From a virus: a DNA stretch of 31,409 bases. A model generated the notes under the pieces. It searched no databases. It worked only from the letters and a program-made list of their open reading frames with translations, and was not told the DNA's origin. Below, one piece after another: positions 13,820-22,293 of this stretch. The translations under genes were made by a program, and so were the position numbers. The stretch lies in IMG/VR virus record IMGVR_UViG_3300032246_000221, positions 1 to 31,409 of that record; one strand, given 5' to 3'. The first letter of the stretch is position 1, and every line of letters starts with the position of its first letter.

Positions 13820-15361
13820 TTAGGTCAAGTTAATAACGTTGGCCTGAGACAAAATTGTCCCCGTTCCAGTATCGGTAACGGCGTTAACAAACGTGCCCCT
13901 AAAATCATTTGGGCAAGCTACACAATTGGTGACGTTTGCACCTTTTACATTTAAGGGAAATGTGGGCGTAGTTGTTGGCGTTCTAACTGTGTTGCCCATA
14001 ACTTTCATATTGGTTGGCGTGTTAGACGATGAATAAGTCACAACAATTGCTGAACCTTGCAAATTAGTGGTCACAAATCCAGACGTATTATTATCAATAA
14101 TTCTGTTGTTCAAAAAATTACCGTAATTATCGTTTAGGGAGTAAATTCCCGCCTCTCGAATAGTGCTCATTACATTGCCTGTAAATTCGCAATCAGTATT
14201 AGACTGCGAAAACAAGCCATTTATTAGTATGTTATCCATTACATTATTTGCAATAACGCAATTATTGCTTTGGTATAGATAAAACCCGCTGTTGTTGGTG
14301 GTTCTAACGCTGTTGTTGGACACAACCACTTTGGTGCAAGCATTGATCGTAATGCCTGACAAAAAGCTAGCATTTGTGGGATGTGTAGCAGCGGCAAGTT
14401 CACCAGTTATTGAATTCCCAATAACAGTTGCTTCCCGATTTAAGTCAACGCTAATACCGCCCCTACGATTAAGATTTATTATTTCGTTATTTGTTATTGA
14501 TAATTTAGCCGTAGTTGTTGATTCCAATGACGCAACCAAAGTGGAACTAACGCTCAGTCCACCTTTGCAATTATCGGATAAAGAATTGTTATCTATGCTT
14601 ACACTTGTAATAACTTCACTGCCGACAGAACCAGCACCGCCATACAAAGAAATTCCACAACCATAATTACTGTAAATGTAATTATTGGCTATGTATATAT
14701 TTGTGGCCAATTGACCAGCTAATGGCTCAATATCAATGCCGCTACAAATTTCAGCATGATCTGGGTTGTAGGTTGCAGATATTTCATTATTAGTGATGGT
14801 TACAAAGTTAGCCGCGCCAACCGCAATCCCGTTGCGTCTTGCACCAGAAATCCGACAATTATTGACTGTTACATTTCTGCAACCCACACTAGCCCCGCCG
14901 CCAGAACCAATAAAAATACATTCACCATTTGAATTGGTAAAAGTAATGTTATCAATAAGAATGTTTTTAGTGTTAACGGTGGCTGCGCTGTTGGTAATGT
15001 CTATAATAATAGCATTTGCGGATGCGTTGTTTACCACATAGCCTTGGATAGTACCGCCGCCATATAACGTGAAATTACTCACCGCATCGATAATAATAAA
15101 ATCGTATGTTGGTGAAGTTGTGACGTTAGTTAGAATTGCGCTAGGCGTAAGACACCATGCCGAATTTGATATCGGCTTGACTGCGGCATTGTTTAACAGA
15201 TATGTCCCTGCGGGCCAAAGAAGAACCTTTCCCGCTGAATCAGCTATGGCAAGCAATACAGCAGCCGTGTCATTTGTTGATCCATCCCCGACAGCGCCAT
15301 AATCTTTCACGTTAATGAAAGGGCCATCAATCATGGAAAAGGTTACTTTAGTAAGTGCCAT
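13820..15361 (-). CDS. Tailspike-like right-handed beta-helix protein (513 aa)
   Basis: The start of the folded part (INVKDYGAVGDGSTNDTAAV, then LLWPAGTYLLNN) is the pectate-lyase-3 type N-terminal cap of phage tailspikes. From about residue 90 on, the sequence shows repeated coils rich in Asn, Ile and Val (NITFTNSNGECIFIGSG, VTINACTKVVVSNNSVRTTN), consistent with a right-handed parallel beta-helix. Such proteins often cleave or bind surface polysaccharide. No catalytic residues can be assigned by eye. The N-terminus is short (about 15 residues), so it lacks a P22-like head-binding domain; attachment may use another fibre protein. Confidence 0.82.
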   Translation of the reverse strand: MALTKVTFSMIDGPFINVKDYGAVGDGSTNDTAAVLLAIADSAGKVLLWPAGTYLLNNAAVKPISNSAWCLTPSAILTNVTTSPTYDFIIIDAVSNFTLYGGGTIQGYVVNNASANAIIIDITNSAATVNTKNILIDNITFTNSNGECIFIGSGGGASVGCRNVTVNNCRISGARRNGIAVGAANFVTITNNEISATYNPDHAEICSGIDIEPLAGQLATNIYIANNYIYSNYGCGISLYGGAGSVGSEVITSVSIDNNSLSDNCKGGLSVSSTLVASLESTTTAKLSITNNEIINLNRRGGISVDLNREATVIGNSITGELAAATHPTNASFLSGITINACTKVVVSNNSVRTTNNSGFYLYQSNNCVIANNVMDNILINGLFSQSNTDCEFTGNVMSTIREAGIYSLNDNYGNFLNNRIIDNNTSGFVTTNLQGSAIVVTYSSSNTPTNMKVMGNTVRTPTTTPTFPLNVKGANVTNCVACPNDFRGTFVNAVTDTGTGTILSQANVINLT

Positions 15362-15370
15362 GTCTTGTCC

Positions 15371-16369
15371 TTAACTGGTGAAATAAAAACCTTGCAATCT
15401 AACATCGCAAACAGGGTCAATTGGAATTCCGATGGCACTTCCACCGCCTACTGGCATTTGTTGAAAATAAATTAGTGTTCCACCAGGGCCAATAATAGAA
15501 CCGCCTATGTAATAAAGTGCAGTCAAAGATAAATTTTGTGCAGTGGTAACAATGTCAGGATAATAAGACGCACCCGCCGCATAAGGCAAACCCGAAATCA
15601 ACGTGTCTCCTGTGCCTGTGTGTGCTGACAAAATGTAGTCTATTAAAAAATAAACTGTATTTCCAATTTTTGTATATTTTCCATTCCTAGTGGTGTAAGT
15701 TCCTGTTCCCGCAGTTGTGCTTCCCGAAACAGTTGGCGTAAACGTACCTTCTTCATAGTCAGCAAACAATTCACTTGTGCCTGTGCCTGGGGTGGCAGAA
15801 AAGTCAATGCCTTTGCCAGATGTGCCAATGACTAAGTTGCCAGTGCTTAACGTTGCATCTCCAACAAATGTGGGCGTGGTAATGCTTGGGCTGGTGCTAA
15901 ACACCAAGTTTGTGGTGGTTGTGCCCGTTGCGCCTGATGCCGAATAACCTGTGATGTTGTTAAATGATGTGATGCTGGCGGTGGATGCGTTTGTGCCGCC
16001 ATTCGCCACAGGCAAAACACCAGAAACGTGAGTTGTAAGACCAATCTTGCCCCAACTTGGCGCAACGCCTACACCTCCCGAAATAAGCGCATTTCCCGTG
16101 GCTACATCAGGAAGTTTTGCAAGGGTGGTGGTGGTGTCGGCATACAGCAAGTCCCCTACTGCATAAGACGTTTGCCCTGTACCGCCAGCCGTAGCTGGTA
16201 CAACTTTCCACCCAATAACTTGAACCGCCGCCGAATTGTCTTTGTAAAACAGTTTTCCATCGGTAATGTTGATCGCCAATTCACCATTGGCAAGATTTGC
16301 CGCCAACGGCACATTGGTTGTTGTGCTGCTGTAATACAGTTGGATGGGGGTAAAACCTGTTTGTGCCAT
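15371..16369 (-). CDS. Tail fibre protein (332 aa)
   Basis: The N-terminus (AQTGFTPIQLYYSSTTTNVP, then LANGELAINITDGKLFYKDN) is a common phage fibre module. The middle is Gly/Thr/Ser-rich with VLPVANGGTNASTAS and similar fibre linkers. The C-terminus contains YEEGTFTPTVSGSTTAGTGT and TRNGKYTKIGNTVYFLIDYI, a receptor-binding-type beta module seen at fibre tips, and ends GFYFTS. The gene lies between the 165-aa fibre base and the tailspike on one strand with small gaps. It is likely trimeric. The receptor is unknown. Confidence 0.82.
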   Translation of the reverse strand: MAQTGFTPIQLYYSSTTTNVPLAANLANGELAINITDGKLFYKDNSAAVQVIGWKVVPATAGGTGQTSYAVGDLLYADTTTTLAKLPDVATGNALISGGVGVAPSWGKIGLTTHVSGVLPVANGGTNASTASITSFNNITGYSASGATGTTTTNLVFSTSPSITTPTFVGDATLSTGNLVIGTSGKGIDFSATPGTGTSELFADYEEGTFTPTVSGSTTAGTGTYTTRNGKYTKIGNTVYFLIDYILSAHTGTGDTLISGLPYAAGASYYPDIVTTAQNLSLTALYYIGGSIIGPGGTLIYFQQMPVGGGSAIGIPIDPVCDVRLQGFYFTS

Positions 16370-16377
16370 GTTTAACC

Positions 16378-16875
16378 TTAATTGAACATGACTTCAATGG
16401 ATGAATTGTAAGGAGGCGCTGTTGAAAACGTCAACGTTGTGCCCGACACGGTATAAGTGTTTTTCTGTTGATATACGCCATTGATATACACAAACGTGAA
16501 GTTTTCACCCAAAGATGCAGAACTCAATGTGAATACAGTTTGCGAACCTGTACCAGTAAAATTCTGAACTTGGAATTCTGCCGCCCCTATGCCGGAAATG
16601 TTGTCATAAGTTGCAATCAGTGTGCTTGCCGCTGTGAAAATTGAAAACTTGTATGGACTAGCAGTTAGCCAAATTTCTCCAGTTGATACACGTCCAGCGG
16701 AATTTAAAACGATTGGATTTGACTGGGCAATATTGCCAGCACTTGTGGTGTAAGTGGCTTGTGGCGTTGTTGTACCCGCCGCGTAGGTGTAAATTAATCC
16801 ACCCGAAAGCACCGTGCCATCGTTATTAAAAAACTGCCATCCAGCGCCGCCAATTGGTGATAAAAATACTGCCAT
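16378..16875 (-). CDS. Fibre base or adaptor with head-binding-like domain (165 aa)
   Basis: The N-terminal 80 residues contain GGAGWQFFNNDGTVLSGGLI and TYAAGTTTPQATYTTSAGNI, then NPIVLNSAGRVS. This resembles the domain at the neck-attached end of many tailspikes. The second half (TVFTLSSASLGENFTFVYIN, then YTVSGTTLTFSTAPP) is a small beta module also found in tail fibres. At 165 aa the protein has attachment and adaptor modules but no spike body. It may therefore be a separate adaptor to which the 332-aa or 513-aa proteins attach. That assembly order is inferred. Confidence 0.78.
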   Translation of the reverse strand: MAVFLSPIGGAGWQFFNNDGTVLSGGLIYTYAAGTTTPQATYTTSAGNIAQSNPIVLNSAGRVSTGEIWLTASPYKFSIFTAASTLIATYDNISGIGAAEFQVQNFTGTGSQTVFTLSSASLGENFTFVYINGVYQQKNTYTVSGTTLTFSTAPPYNSSIEVMFN

Positions 16876-16884
16876 ATTAATTCC

Positions 16885-17160
16885 TCAAATGCTCGGTGTA
16901 AAGACCTGGGGCAACCAGGGGGCGACAACGACCCGTTGGGTTGCCGCAGCTTGTTCATCTAATCGGGCCTCAACCTGTGCGCCAATGTCAGCGGTCACCC
17001 AGCCGATCACAATATCCTCTGTCACATCAGCAAAAGGAACGGTCAGTTTTGGCTCGGCAAACTTCCACCAGCCCTCAGTTTCCACCCCGTTTTTAGCGCA
17101 GAAATACCGTGCGCCTGTGATCAGATCGCCATCGGCTTGGATTTCCAAGATTTTCCACAT
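16885..17160 (-). CDS. Small tail-module protein, unknown (91 aa)
   Basis: The product begins MWKILEIQADGDLITGARYF and contains an aromatic-rich middle (ETEGWWKFAEPKLTVPFADV) and a helical end. It matches a recurrent short protein next to fibre genes in many phages; no biochemical function is known to me. It shares one base with the end of the 686-aa fibre gene and lies 10 bp from the next. Fibre assembly is a possible role. Confidence 0.7.
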   Translation of the reverse strand: MWKILEIQADGDLITGARYFCAKNGVETEGWWKFAEPKLTVPFADVTEDIVIGWVTADIGAQVEARLDEQAAATQRVVVAPWLPQVFTPSI

Positions 17161-19220
17161 CAGAATGTGCCCCCTGTCATGCCGCCCGTGGCGGTTAAAA
17201 CGCCCGTGGATGGATTAAATTTGAGTTTGGTAGATGATACCTTGATTGGCAAATTTCCTGTGGTTGTAGTCACCCAGGATAGATACATTTCTGCCGCTGT
17301 GCTGGTGTCATCAGTAATCGCCACATTCGTTGCGTTTGTTGCGGTTGTCGCTGTCGTTGCCGACCCTGCCGAACCGTCAATATTTACCCCTGTCAGGGAT
17401 TGGGCGCTGCTCGAGCGATTAAGTGCAATGGAGGTAGTTCCAATGTAAAGGCTTGAGTTACCCAATACACCGCTTGGAATTGTCCCCGACAATTGACCCG
17501 CTGGGAGACTTGTTAGGCTTGCCCCTGACCCGCTGAACCCTGTTGCGGTCAGCAATCCCGTGCTTGGATTGAAGTTATATTTTGTGGAACTGACGTAGTT
17601 TGTGGTCAGGTTGCCCGTTGTCTGATTGGCAAACAAAGGGTAACGCACCGCATTGGTGGTGGTGTCATCTGTAACCGTGGCATAAGCGGTGGGGACAACC
17701 CAGCTTGGGGCGCTTGTGCCGTTGCTCTGAAGCACTTTGTTTGCATCCCCCGCAGCAGAGGCCAGGAACGCCGTTGTTCCCGTTGCTGATTGGTAGGGAA
17801 TAGATGCCGCAGCCCCACCCGCCAAGTTGGTTGCTGTGCCCGTGATGTTTATCGCGGCTGTGCCCGTCAAGTTGGTAACCGTGCCGCTAGATGGAGTGCC
17901 CAAAGCCCCGCCATTGACCACAAAAGCCCCAGCAGTGCCTGTGTTCACGCCAAGGGCAGTAACCACCCCAGTTCCTGTTGTGACCGTGCTAGGCGCCACA
18001 CCAGCCCCGCCACCAACCATCAAAGAATTTGCCGCCAACAGCGCAGACGATGCCCAGGCCGTGCCGCTTGTGAAATAAGGTATGCCGCCACTCGTACCCG
18101 CCACAGTCAGCGCCAAAGTGCCGTTTGTGGTGATGGGTGAACCAGCAACCGAAATGATGCCGCCTGTAAATGTCTGAGCAATTGATGTAACCGTGCCAAC
18201 AGTTGGCGTGGCCCAGGACGGGATGCCCGATGCCAAAGTCAATACTTGACCATTTGTGCCAGCACTTAAAAATGCTGTTGCGCCAGAACCGCTTTGATAG
18301 ACAACCGCCCCAACCGTGCCCCCTGCAATATTGGTTGCAGATGTTGCCGTGTCAGCGTTGCCAGATACCGACCCCGTGATGGTGTTAGTCACCGTCAAGT
18401 TGGTCAGTGTTCCCAAACCCGTAATCCCCGAATAACTGCCCGACAATCTGGCGCTGTCAATCGTGCCGCTGGTGATCTGAGTTCCCGCTATGGCGATGCT
18501 GGTGCTTCCCGCCAAAGTCAATTGACCCTGGGCATTGACCGTAAAAGTCCCGACAGATGATGCCGAACCATACGCAGTTGCAGTCACCCCTGTGTTGGTA
18601 ATGCTGAATGTGCTACCTGTCAGGGTTAATCCAGTACCCGCAAAGTAAGACCCAGCCCCAGAAAACTGCGACCAATTAATCGCGGTCACATCAATCGTGC
18701 CGCCTTGGTTGGATGTACACACCCATCCCGTATCTGCTAGGGTTGTGCCTGATTCAATAAACGTAAAAGCAGATGGAACTTCTGCCCATGTATTCATGTC
18801 GGCAGATCGTGCCCAAGTGCCTGATGCCGCCACATAAATGCCGTTGAATTGGCTTAGAGTTTGATTCTTGACCAGAATCCTGTCCCCAGCAGCCAGCGTA
18901 GAAGTCCAATCACCATTGGCCTGGACTGCCAAGCCCGACAGCGTAATGTTTGCCGTGGTTGAGTAAACACAGGATGCTTTGACATCCAAACCCTGCGCCA
19001 CCGAATCCACATAACCTTTATTGGCAATGTCTGTGTCGCCAGTTGGGGTTGTGGTAATTGTCCCAGTTACCGTGCTGATGTTGGTAAATGTGGCGTTTGC
19101 AGGGCCATAGAAAGGCGTTCCAGCAGGGCCAACAAAATACTGAAGGGCAAAGGTAGGCTCGGGCGCAAAAACGCCCTGCACAGGGACAAAATTAGTGGTC
19201 TGGGTGACCGCTGTGGTCAT
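17160..19220 (-). CDS. Large repetitive tail fibre protein (686 aa)
   Basis: Residues about 50-190 contain a fibre module (DTDIANKGYVDSVAQGLDVK, then GDRILVKNQTLSQFNGIYVA). The remainder is Thr/Ser/Gly/Ala-rich beta sequence. Internal repeats are visible: ATNIAGGTVGAVVYQSGSG with a later ATNLAGGAAASIPYQSATG, and NFNPSTGLLTATG with KFNPSTGVLTATG near the C-terminus. No chaperone or tip domain is recognised. It is the first gene after the 88-aa protein, downstream of the terminator. It is likely a long trimeric side fibre. Repetition makes it prone to recombination with other phages. Confidence 0.85.
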   Translation of the reverse strand: MTTAVTQTTNFVPVQGVFAPEPTFALQYFVGPAGTPFYGPANATFTNISTVTGTITTTPTGDTDIANKGYVDSVAQGLDVKASCVYSTTANITLSGLAVQANGDWTSTLAAGDRILVKNQTLSQFNGIYVAASGTWARSADMNTWAEVPSAFTFIESGTTLADTGWVCTSNQGGTIDVTAINWSQFSGAGSYFAGTGLTLTGSTFSITNTGVTATAYGSASSVGTFTVNAQGQLTLAGSTSIAIAGTQITSGTIDSARLSGSYSGITGLGTLTNLTVTNTITGSVSGNADTATSATNIAGGTVGAVVYQSGSGATAFLSAGTNGQVLTLASGIPSWATPTVGTVTSIAQTFTGGIISVAGSPITTNGTLALTVAGTSGGIPYFTSGTAWASSALLAANSLMVGGGAGVAPSTVTTGTGVVTALGVNTGTAGAFVVNGGALGTPSSGTVTNLTGTAAINITGTATNLAGGAAASIPYQSATGTTAFLASAAGDANKVLQSNGTSAPSWVVPTAYATVTDDTTTNAVRYPLFANQTTGNLTTNYVSSTKYNFNPSTGLLTATGFSGSGASLTSLPAGQLSGTIPSGVLGNSSLYIGTTSIALNRSSSAQSLTGVNIDGSAGSATTATTATNATNVAITDDTSTAAEMYLSWVTTTTGNLPIKVSSTKLKFNPSTGVLTATGGMTGGTF

Positions 19221-19223
19221 GGC

Positions 19224-19490
19224 TTACTCGTAGTAAACGGTAATGCTTGCAGTCCCAGAGATTACGACATACAACCCGTTTTCAGTGGTGATGCCATCAT
19301 AAAAAGAATAGTTTGTTGCCGCTGTCATCACAAACGTATCAATGATTTTCATGCCCGTGCCAGTGGTTTGGGTATCGTAAACAGTGACGGTGGGTGAACT
19401 TGTTGCGCTGCTACAAAAAATGCCTTTTAATTTTGCGGCTTGATTTTTGATGTTTGCAGTTGCAGAAATCTGTGCGTAATTGCTTGACAT
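19224..19490 (-). CDS. Small beta-type virion protein (88 aa)
   Basis: The protein is beta-rich, with NYAQISATANIKNQAAKLKG, then SSPTVTVYDTQTTGTGMKII and ending ASITVYYE. Similar small proteins are often next to phage fibre or head genes and may be decorations or fibre plugs. The ATG has AAAGG upstream. It is the first gene after the 19525-19557 terminator, so it would head a tail transcription unit. Function unknown. Confidence 0.65.
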   Translation of the reverse strand: MSSNYAQISATANIKNQAAKLKGIFCSSATSSPTVTVYDTQTTGTGMKIIDTFVMTAATNYSFYDGITTENGLYVVISGTASITVYYE

Positions 19491-19512
19491 AGCTAACCTT
19501 TCAGTTCATCAA

Positions 19513-19518
19513 ATTATA
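19513..19518 (-). promoter_or_regulatory. Candidate -10 box for the tail unit
   Basis: The minus strand reads TATAAT, a perfect -10 box, directly downstream of the terminator and about 25 bp before the ATG of the 88-aa gene. No good -35 is visible at the usual spacing; the position holds pyrimidine-rich sequence. It may be a weak or activator-dependent promoter, or chance. Confidence 0.4.
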
Positions 19519-19524
19519 TGCTTT

Positions 19525-19557
19525 GAAAAAGAAAAAGCCACCCCTTTTGAGGGCGGC
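19525..19557 (-). terminator. Intrinsic terminator after the capsid genes
   Basis: On the minus strand GCCGCCC and GGGTGGC pair over seven bases (one G-U) around the loop TCAAAAG, followed by TTTTTCTTTTT. This is a strong Rho-independent terminator 24 bp after the decoration gene. It would keep the coat/decoration message separate from the tail message, so capsid proteins can be made in excess. Confidence 0.85.
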
Positions 19558-19580
19558 CCTTGCACTTAGTTCATGCCGTT

Positions 19581-20003
19581 TTAAGGCAGGAAGGTCAGGT
19601 CGTAACCGTAAATAAACACATCAGCGGTAGCTGCTGCGCCTTGAACGGTGGTGTTGCGAATGTAAAGAGGTGTACCCGTAACAGCATCGGTGGATGTTGC
19701 TGCTGTCACAACCACTTTAGCAGCGGTAGTGTTGCCCGACAAAGCATAAGTCGATTTGACTGCCGTTCCCGTTGCGCCTGGGCCTGTATAGACTGCCAAA
19801 TAAGCAGTATCCAAGCTGATAGAGGCATTGGTAACAATGATGCTTTGAACGCTGACACGGCCTGACACCAGAATTGGTGCGATGGTGTCGGCAACTAGGT
19901 TGAGGTTAACGCCCTGTGCAGAGGCAATCAAGCGCAAAGCCTGATTGGTTGCCAAATTACTGGGGTGGTTGGTGACAGTGGTAGCTGCGCCTGGATTTGC
20001 CAT
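19581..20003 (-). CDS. Decoration-like capsid protein (140 aa)
   Basis: The protein is small, beta-rich and low in charge: NPGAATTVTNHPSNLATNQA, then ANSIAPILVSGRVSVQS-like strands and YIRNTTVQGAAATADVF at the C-terminal half. It follows the coat gene after 23 bp, has GGAG before its ATG and is closed by a strong terminator. The position and sequence type fit a head decoration or stabilising protein. No sequence family is certain. Confidence 0.65.
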   Translation of the reverse strand: MANPGAATTVTNHPSNLATNQALRLIASAQGVNLNLVADTIAPILVSGRVSVQSIIVTNASISLDTAYLAVYTGPGATGTAVKSTYALSGNTTAAKVVVTAATSTDAVTGTPLYIRNTTVQGAAATADVFIYGYDLTFLP

Positions 20004-20026
20004 GATTTATCTCCAAAAGTTAATGG

Positions 20027-21274
20027 TTAAGCTGCAACGCGGCAAGCCAACTCAGGGTACAAAGGGGCCCAGCCGTACAGCACATCAACGCGAGTCGGAA
20101 TCGAATCGTTATTGATAGTGTACTGACGCACGACACGCAATGACAGGCCCAGTTCTTTGTCGCTTGCACGACCAGCGAACACAACGCCATCAGGCAGTTC
20201 CAAGTCAGCCGTAGCCAAGGTGAATGCGTTTTTGTGCATCACGATGTTTTGGGGAGACACAGTACCTGTTTTGTTGAACGGTGTCACAACAGCGGAAGCA
20301 CTGGTGCTGGTAACGCTCACGTTTTGGAACTGACCGCCAGTGATGACAGCGGGGCTGACGGTCACAGAGGTAGTGCCAGAGGTGGCGACAGTAACGGCAG
20401 CGGTCACAACAAAGTTACGCAGCTTGCCCGAACCGTATGCGCTACGGTTTTGGGGGTTGACAGCGTAAATGTTTGCGATCTGGATGACGTCACCAACTTG
20501 CAAACCAGCGGTAGCGGTGGTGGCGGTCAGTGCAATGGTGGAGGTTTGTGCCCAACCAGTTGACAAAAAGCCAGTGCCCGTTGCGGTATCGCAAGCCAGA
20601 GTCGCGGTGGAATAAGACCCAAACGTTTGATTAACCACGTTTTGATCCATTTTCCAACGCATTCCAGCGCTGTCTTTTCCCATCATGCCTTTTTCGTACT
20701 GTGCAGCAATGATGTCTGAGGGAACAAACAAACCCTTCAAGCTGTCCACAATGGTTGCGCCCGTGAAAGGCTCAACGATACATGAACGGCGACCGTCACG
20801 GGGTGCACCTTCAGCGTCCAAATACGCACCAGCGGTCAAGTAGGTGAGCAAGGAGGTTGGGGGAGTGCCAGCCGTACCAACAATGTTGGCGGTGCTGTTT
20901 TTTGCCATCGTCAGACCGTCAAAGTCCACCTTGTTGGCAATAGCTGCCACAGCGGGTTTCAGCACTCGATCTGAAAATGCGTCCAGCGAAAGTGCCAAAT
21001 CAACTGTCGTAAACTGGGTGTCGACGTGAAACTGAGTACTTAAGGTTACAGGTACGCTGGTTTCATTGAAGTCTTCAACGTTCAAGGCCGGACCTGTCGT
21101 GCCTAGGAACCTTCCAGGTCTGCGGACATTCAGAGTGTTACCGATCTTTGCGCCGCTAACGGCAAATTGATCGTCATAGTTGCGGTCAACCTCGCTGGAG
21201 AAGGTCAACTCGTTTTCCAAGACCATCAACGCTTCGTTGGTGATCATTGAAATAGTCAAAAGATTATTACTCAT
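20027..21274 (-). CDS. P22-type major capsid protein (415 aa)
   Basis: The N-terminus (ISMITNEALMVLENELTFSS, then EVDRNYDDQFAVSGAKIGNT) and LNVRRPGRF match the P22 gene 5 coat family, an HK97 fold with an extra I-domain. Length is near P22 coat (430 aa). A beta-rich Thr/Val stretch around residues 220-330 (IALTATTATAGLQVGDVIQI) corresponds to the I-domain region. It follows scaffold and precedes the decoration gene. The ribosome site (GAAAG) is weaker than those of neighbours, though coat should be abundant. Confidence 0.93.
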   Translation of the reverse strand: MSNNLLTISMITNEALMVLENELTFSSEVDRNYDDQFAVSGAKIGNTLNVRRPGRFLGTTGPALNVEDFNETSVPVTLSTQFHVDTQFTTVDLALSLDAFSDRVLKPAVAAIANKVDFDGLTMAKNSTANIVGTAGTPPTSLLTYLTAGAYLDAEGAPRDGRRSCIVEPFTGATIVDSLKGLFVPSDIIAAQYEKGMMGKDSAGMRWKMDQNVVNQTFGSYSTATLACDTATGTGFLSTGWAQTSTIALTATTATAGLQVGDVIQIANIYAVNPQNRSAYGSGKLRNFVVTAAVTVATSGTTSVTVSPAVITGGQFQNVSVTSTSASAVVTPFNKTGTVSPQNIVMHKNAFTLATADLELPDGVVFAGRASDKELGLSLRVVRQYTINNDSIPTRVDVLYGWAPLYPELACRVAA

Positions 21275-21305
21275 TTTGCATTACTTTCAAAAGAATGATT
21301 GATTG

Positions 21306-22211
21306 TCAGCGGATTCGCCCTGCCATTCGTGCGGCTTTGTAGGCTTGATATGTACCTTCAAATTTACCATCGCTGGTAAGGGGTACATCTCTGCCGTTTG
21401 CCGCCGATCTGATTGGGTTAATCGGCGCTGGCGCTTTACTTTTCCCAACAACAGTCTTAGATGTTGGCTCAGTTTTTTCATACTGGGCCTCTAGCTTTCC
21501 AATGCTTCTTAAAGCCGATGCCACGGTCATGCCTGAGAGTTTCTCTGCAAACTCGGGATTCTCGGCAAGGTGATACAGAATTCGTGGGCCTACATCTGAT
21601 TCAAAGATTGCGTCCCGCACTTCGTTGCTCACAACAACGTCAGCAGAACCAACCATATCGTCAAAATCAGGCATCTCAGACTTGGCAGCTTTAACCCGAT
21701 CAGTCCAGGCACTAATGACCTTTTCCCGTTCGGCTTGCTGTTTCGCCTGTGCGTCCTTCTGCTTTTCCTCGCCTAACCTTTGTTCAACCCGATAGTCTGT
21801 CAACGCCTTGGCGTATTCATACATATCGGAGAAATTCTCTGGCTTGGGTTCACCAGTTGGTTGGGTTTCTGCTTGCGGCTTTGCCCGACCTTCCAATTCC
21901 TTAACTTTGGCCTCTAAAGATTCCCGCGCGTCCCGTTCCCGCTTGGCTTCTTGCCTTGCTTCTTCGCGTTGCTTGGTTATCTTTTCAAACCTCAATTCCA
22001 ACTTTGGATTGCGTTTTCTTTCCTCTGTCGCTGTCGCTTCATCTTCCCCAAGCGGCTCACTCTGGCTTTGCGTTTCTGTCGGCTCTGTGGGAGTTTTCTC
22101 GACCACAGCCTCAACAGGCGCTTTGTCAGCTAAACCCATCCTCTTGGAGTTGAACTCAGCTAAATTTTCACTTGTCACCACACTAGAGGCAACTTTCACT
22201 TCTTCAGACAT
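21306..22211 (-). CDS. Scaffolding protein (301 aa)
   Basis: The protein is highly charged and helical, with long Glu/Lys/Arg/Ala coiled-coil stretches (EKITKQREEARQEAKRERDA, then RESLEAKVKELEGRAKPQAE). It ends in a basic segment (YKAARMAGRIR). Its length matches P22 gp8 (303 aa), and it sits between portal and coat as in P22. The C-terminal basic helix of P22 scaffold binds coat. The N-terminus carries VVTSENLAEFNSKRMG, whose VTSENxxEFN core is repeated in the neighbouring 117-aa gene. GAGG lies upstream of the ATG. Confidence 0.88.
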   Translation of the reverse strand: MSEEVKVASSVVTSENLAEFNSKRMGLADKAPVEAVVEKTPTEPTETQSQSEPLGEDEATATEERKRNPKLELRFEKITKQREEARQEAKRERDARESLEAKVKELEGRAKPQAETQPTGEPKPENFSDMYEYAKALTDYRVEQRLGEEKQKDAQAKQQAEREKVISAWTDRVKAAKSEMPDFDDMVGSADVVVSNEVRDAIFESDVGPRILYHLAENPEFAEKLSGMTVASALRSIGKLEAQYEKTEPTSKTVVGKSKAPAPINPIRSAANGRDVPLTSDGKFEGTYQAYKAARMAGRIR

Positions 22212-22233
22212 TGAGTTTCCTCAAAGAATTTAC

Positions 22234-22250
22234 CCAGTTGACCCAACTGG
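22234..22250. other. Inverted repeat in the scaffold leader
   Basis: CCAGTT (22234-22239) and AACTGG (22245-22250) pair perfectly around GACCC, about 23 bp upstream of the scaffold start codon. There is no T-run, so it is unlikely to be a terminator. P22 scaffold controls its own synthesis after transcription, so a leader hairpin is a reasonable regulatory candidate; this is inference. Confidence 0.4.
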
Positions 22251-22293
22251 TAAGGTTTGGGGCGATATTACCCGAAATCATTGCTTTGTCAAA

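Noticed and set aside
17160-19220. CRISPR-like or tandem repeat array in the fibre gene
   Set aside because: The repeats are imperfect, in frame and protein-level fibre repeats, without regular spacers.
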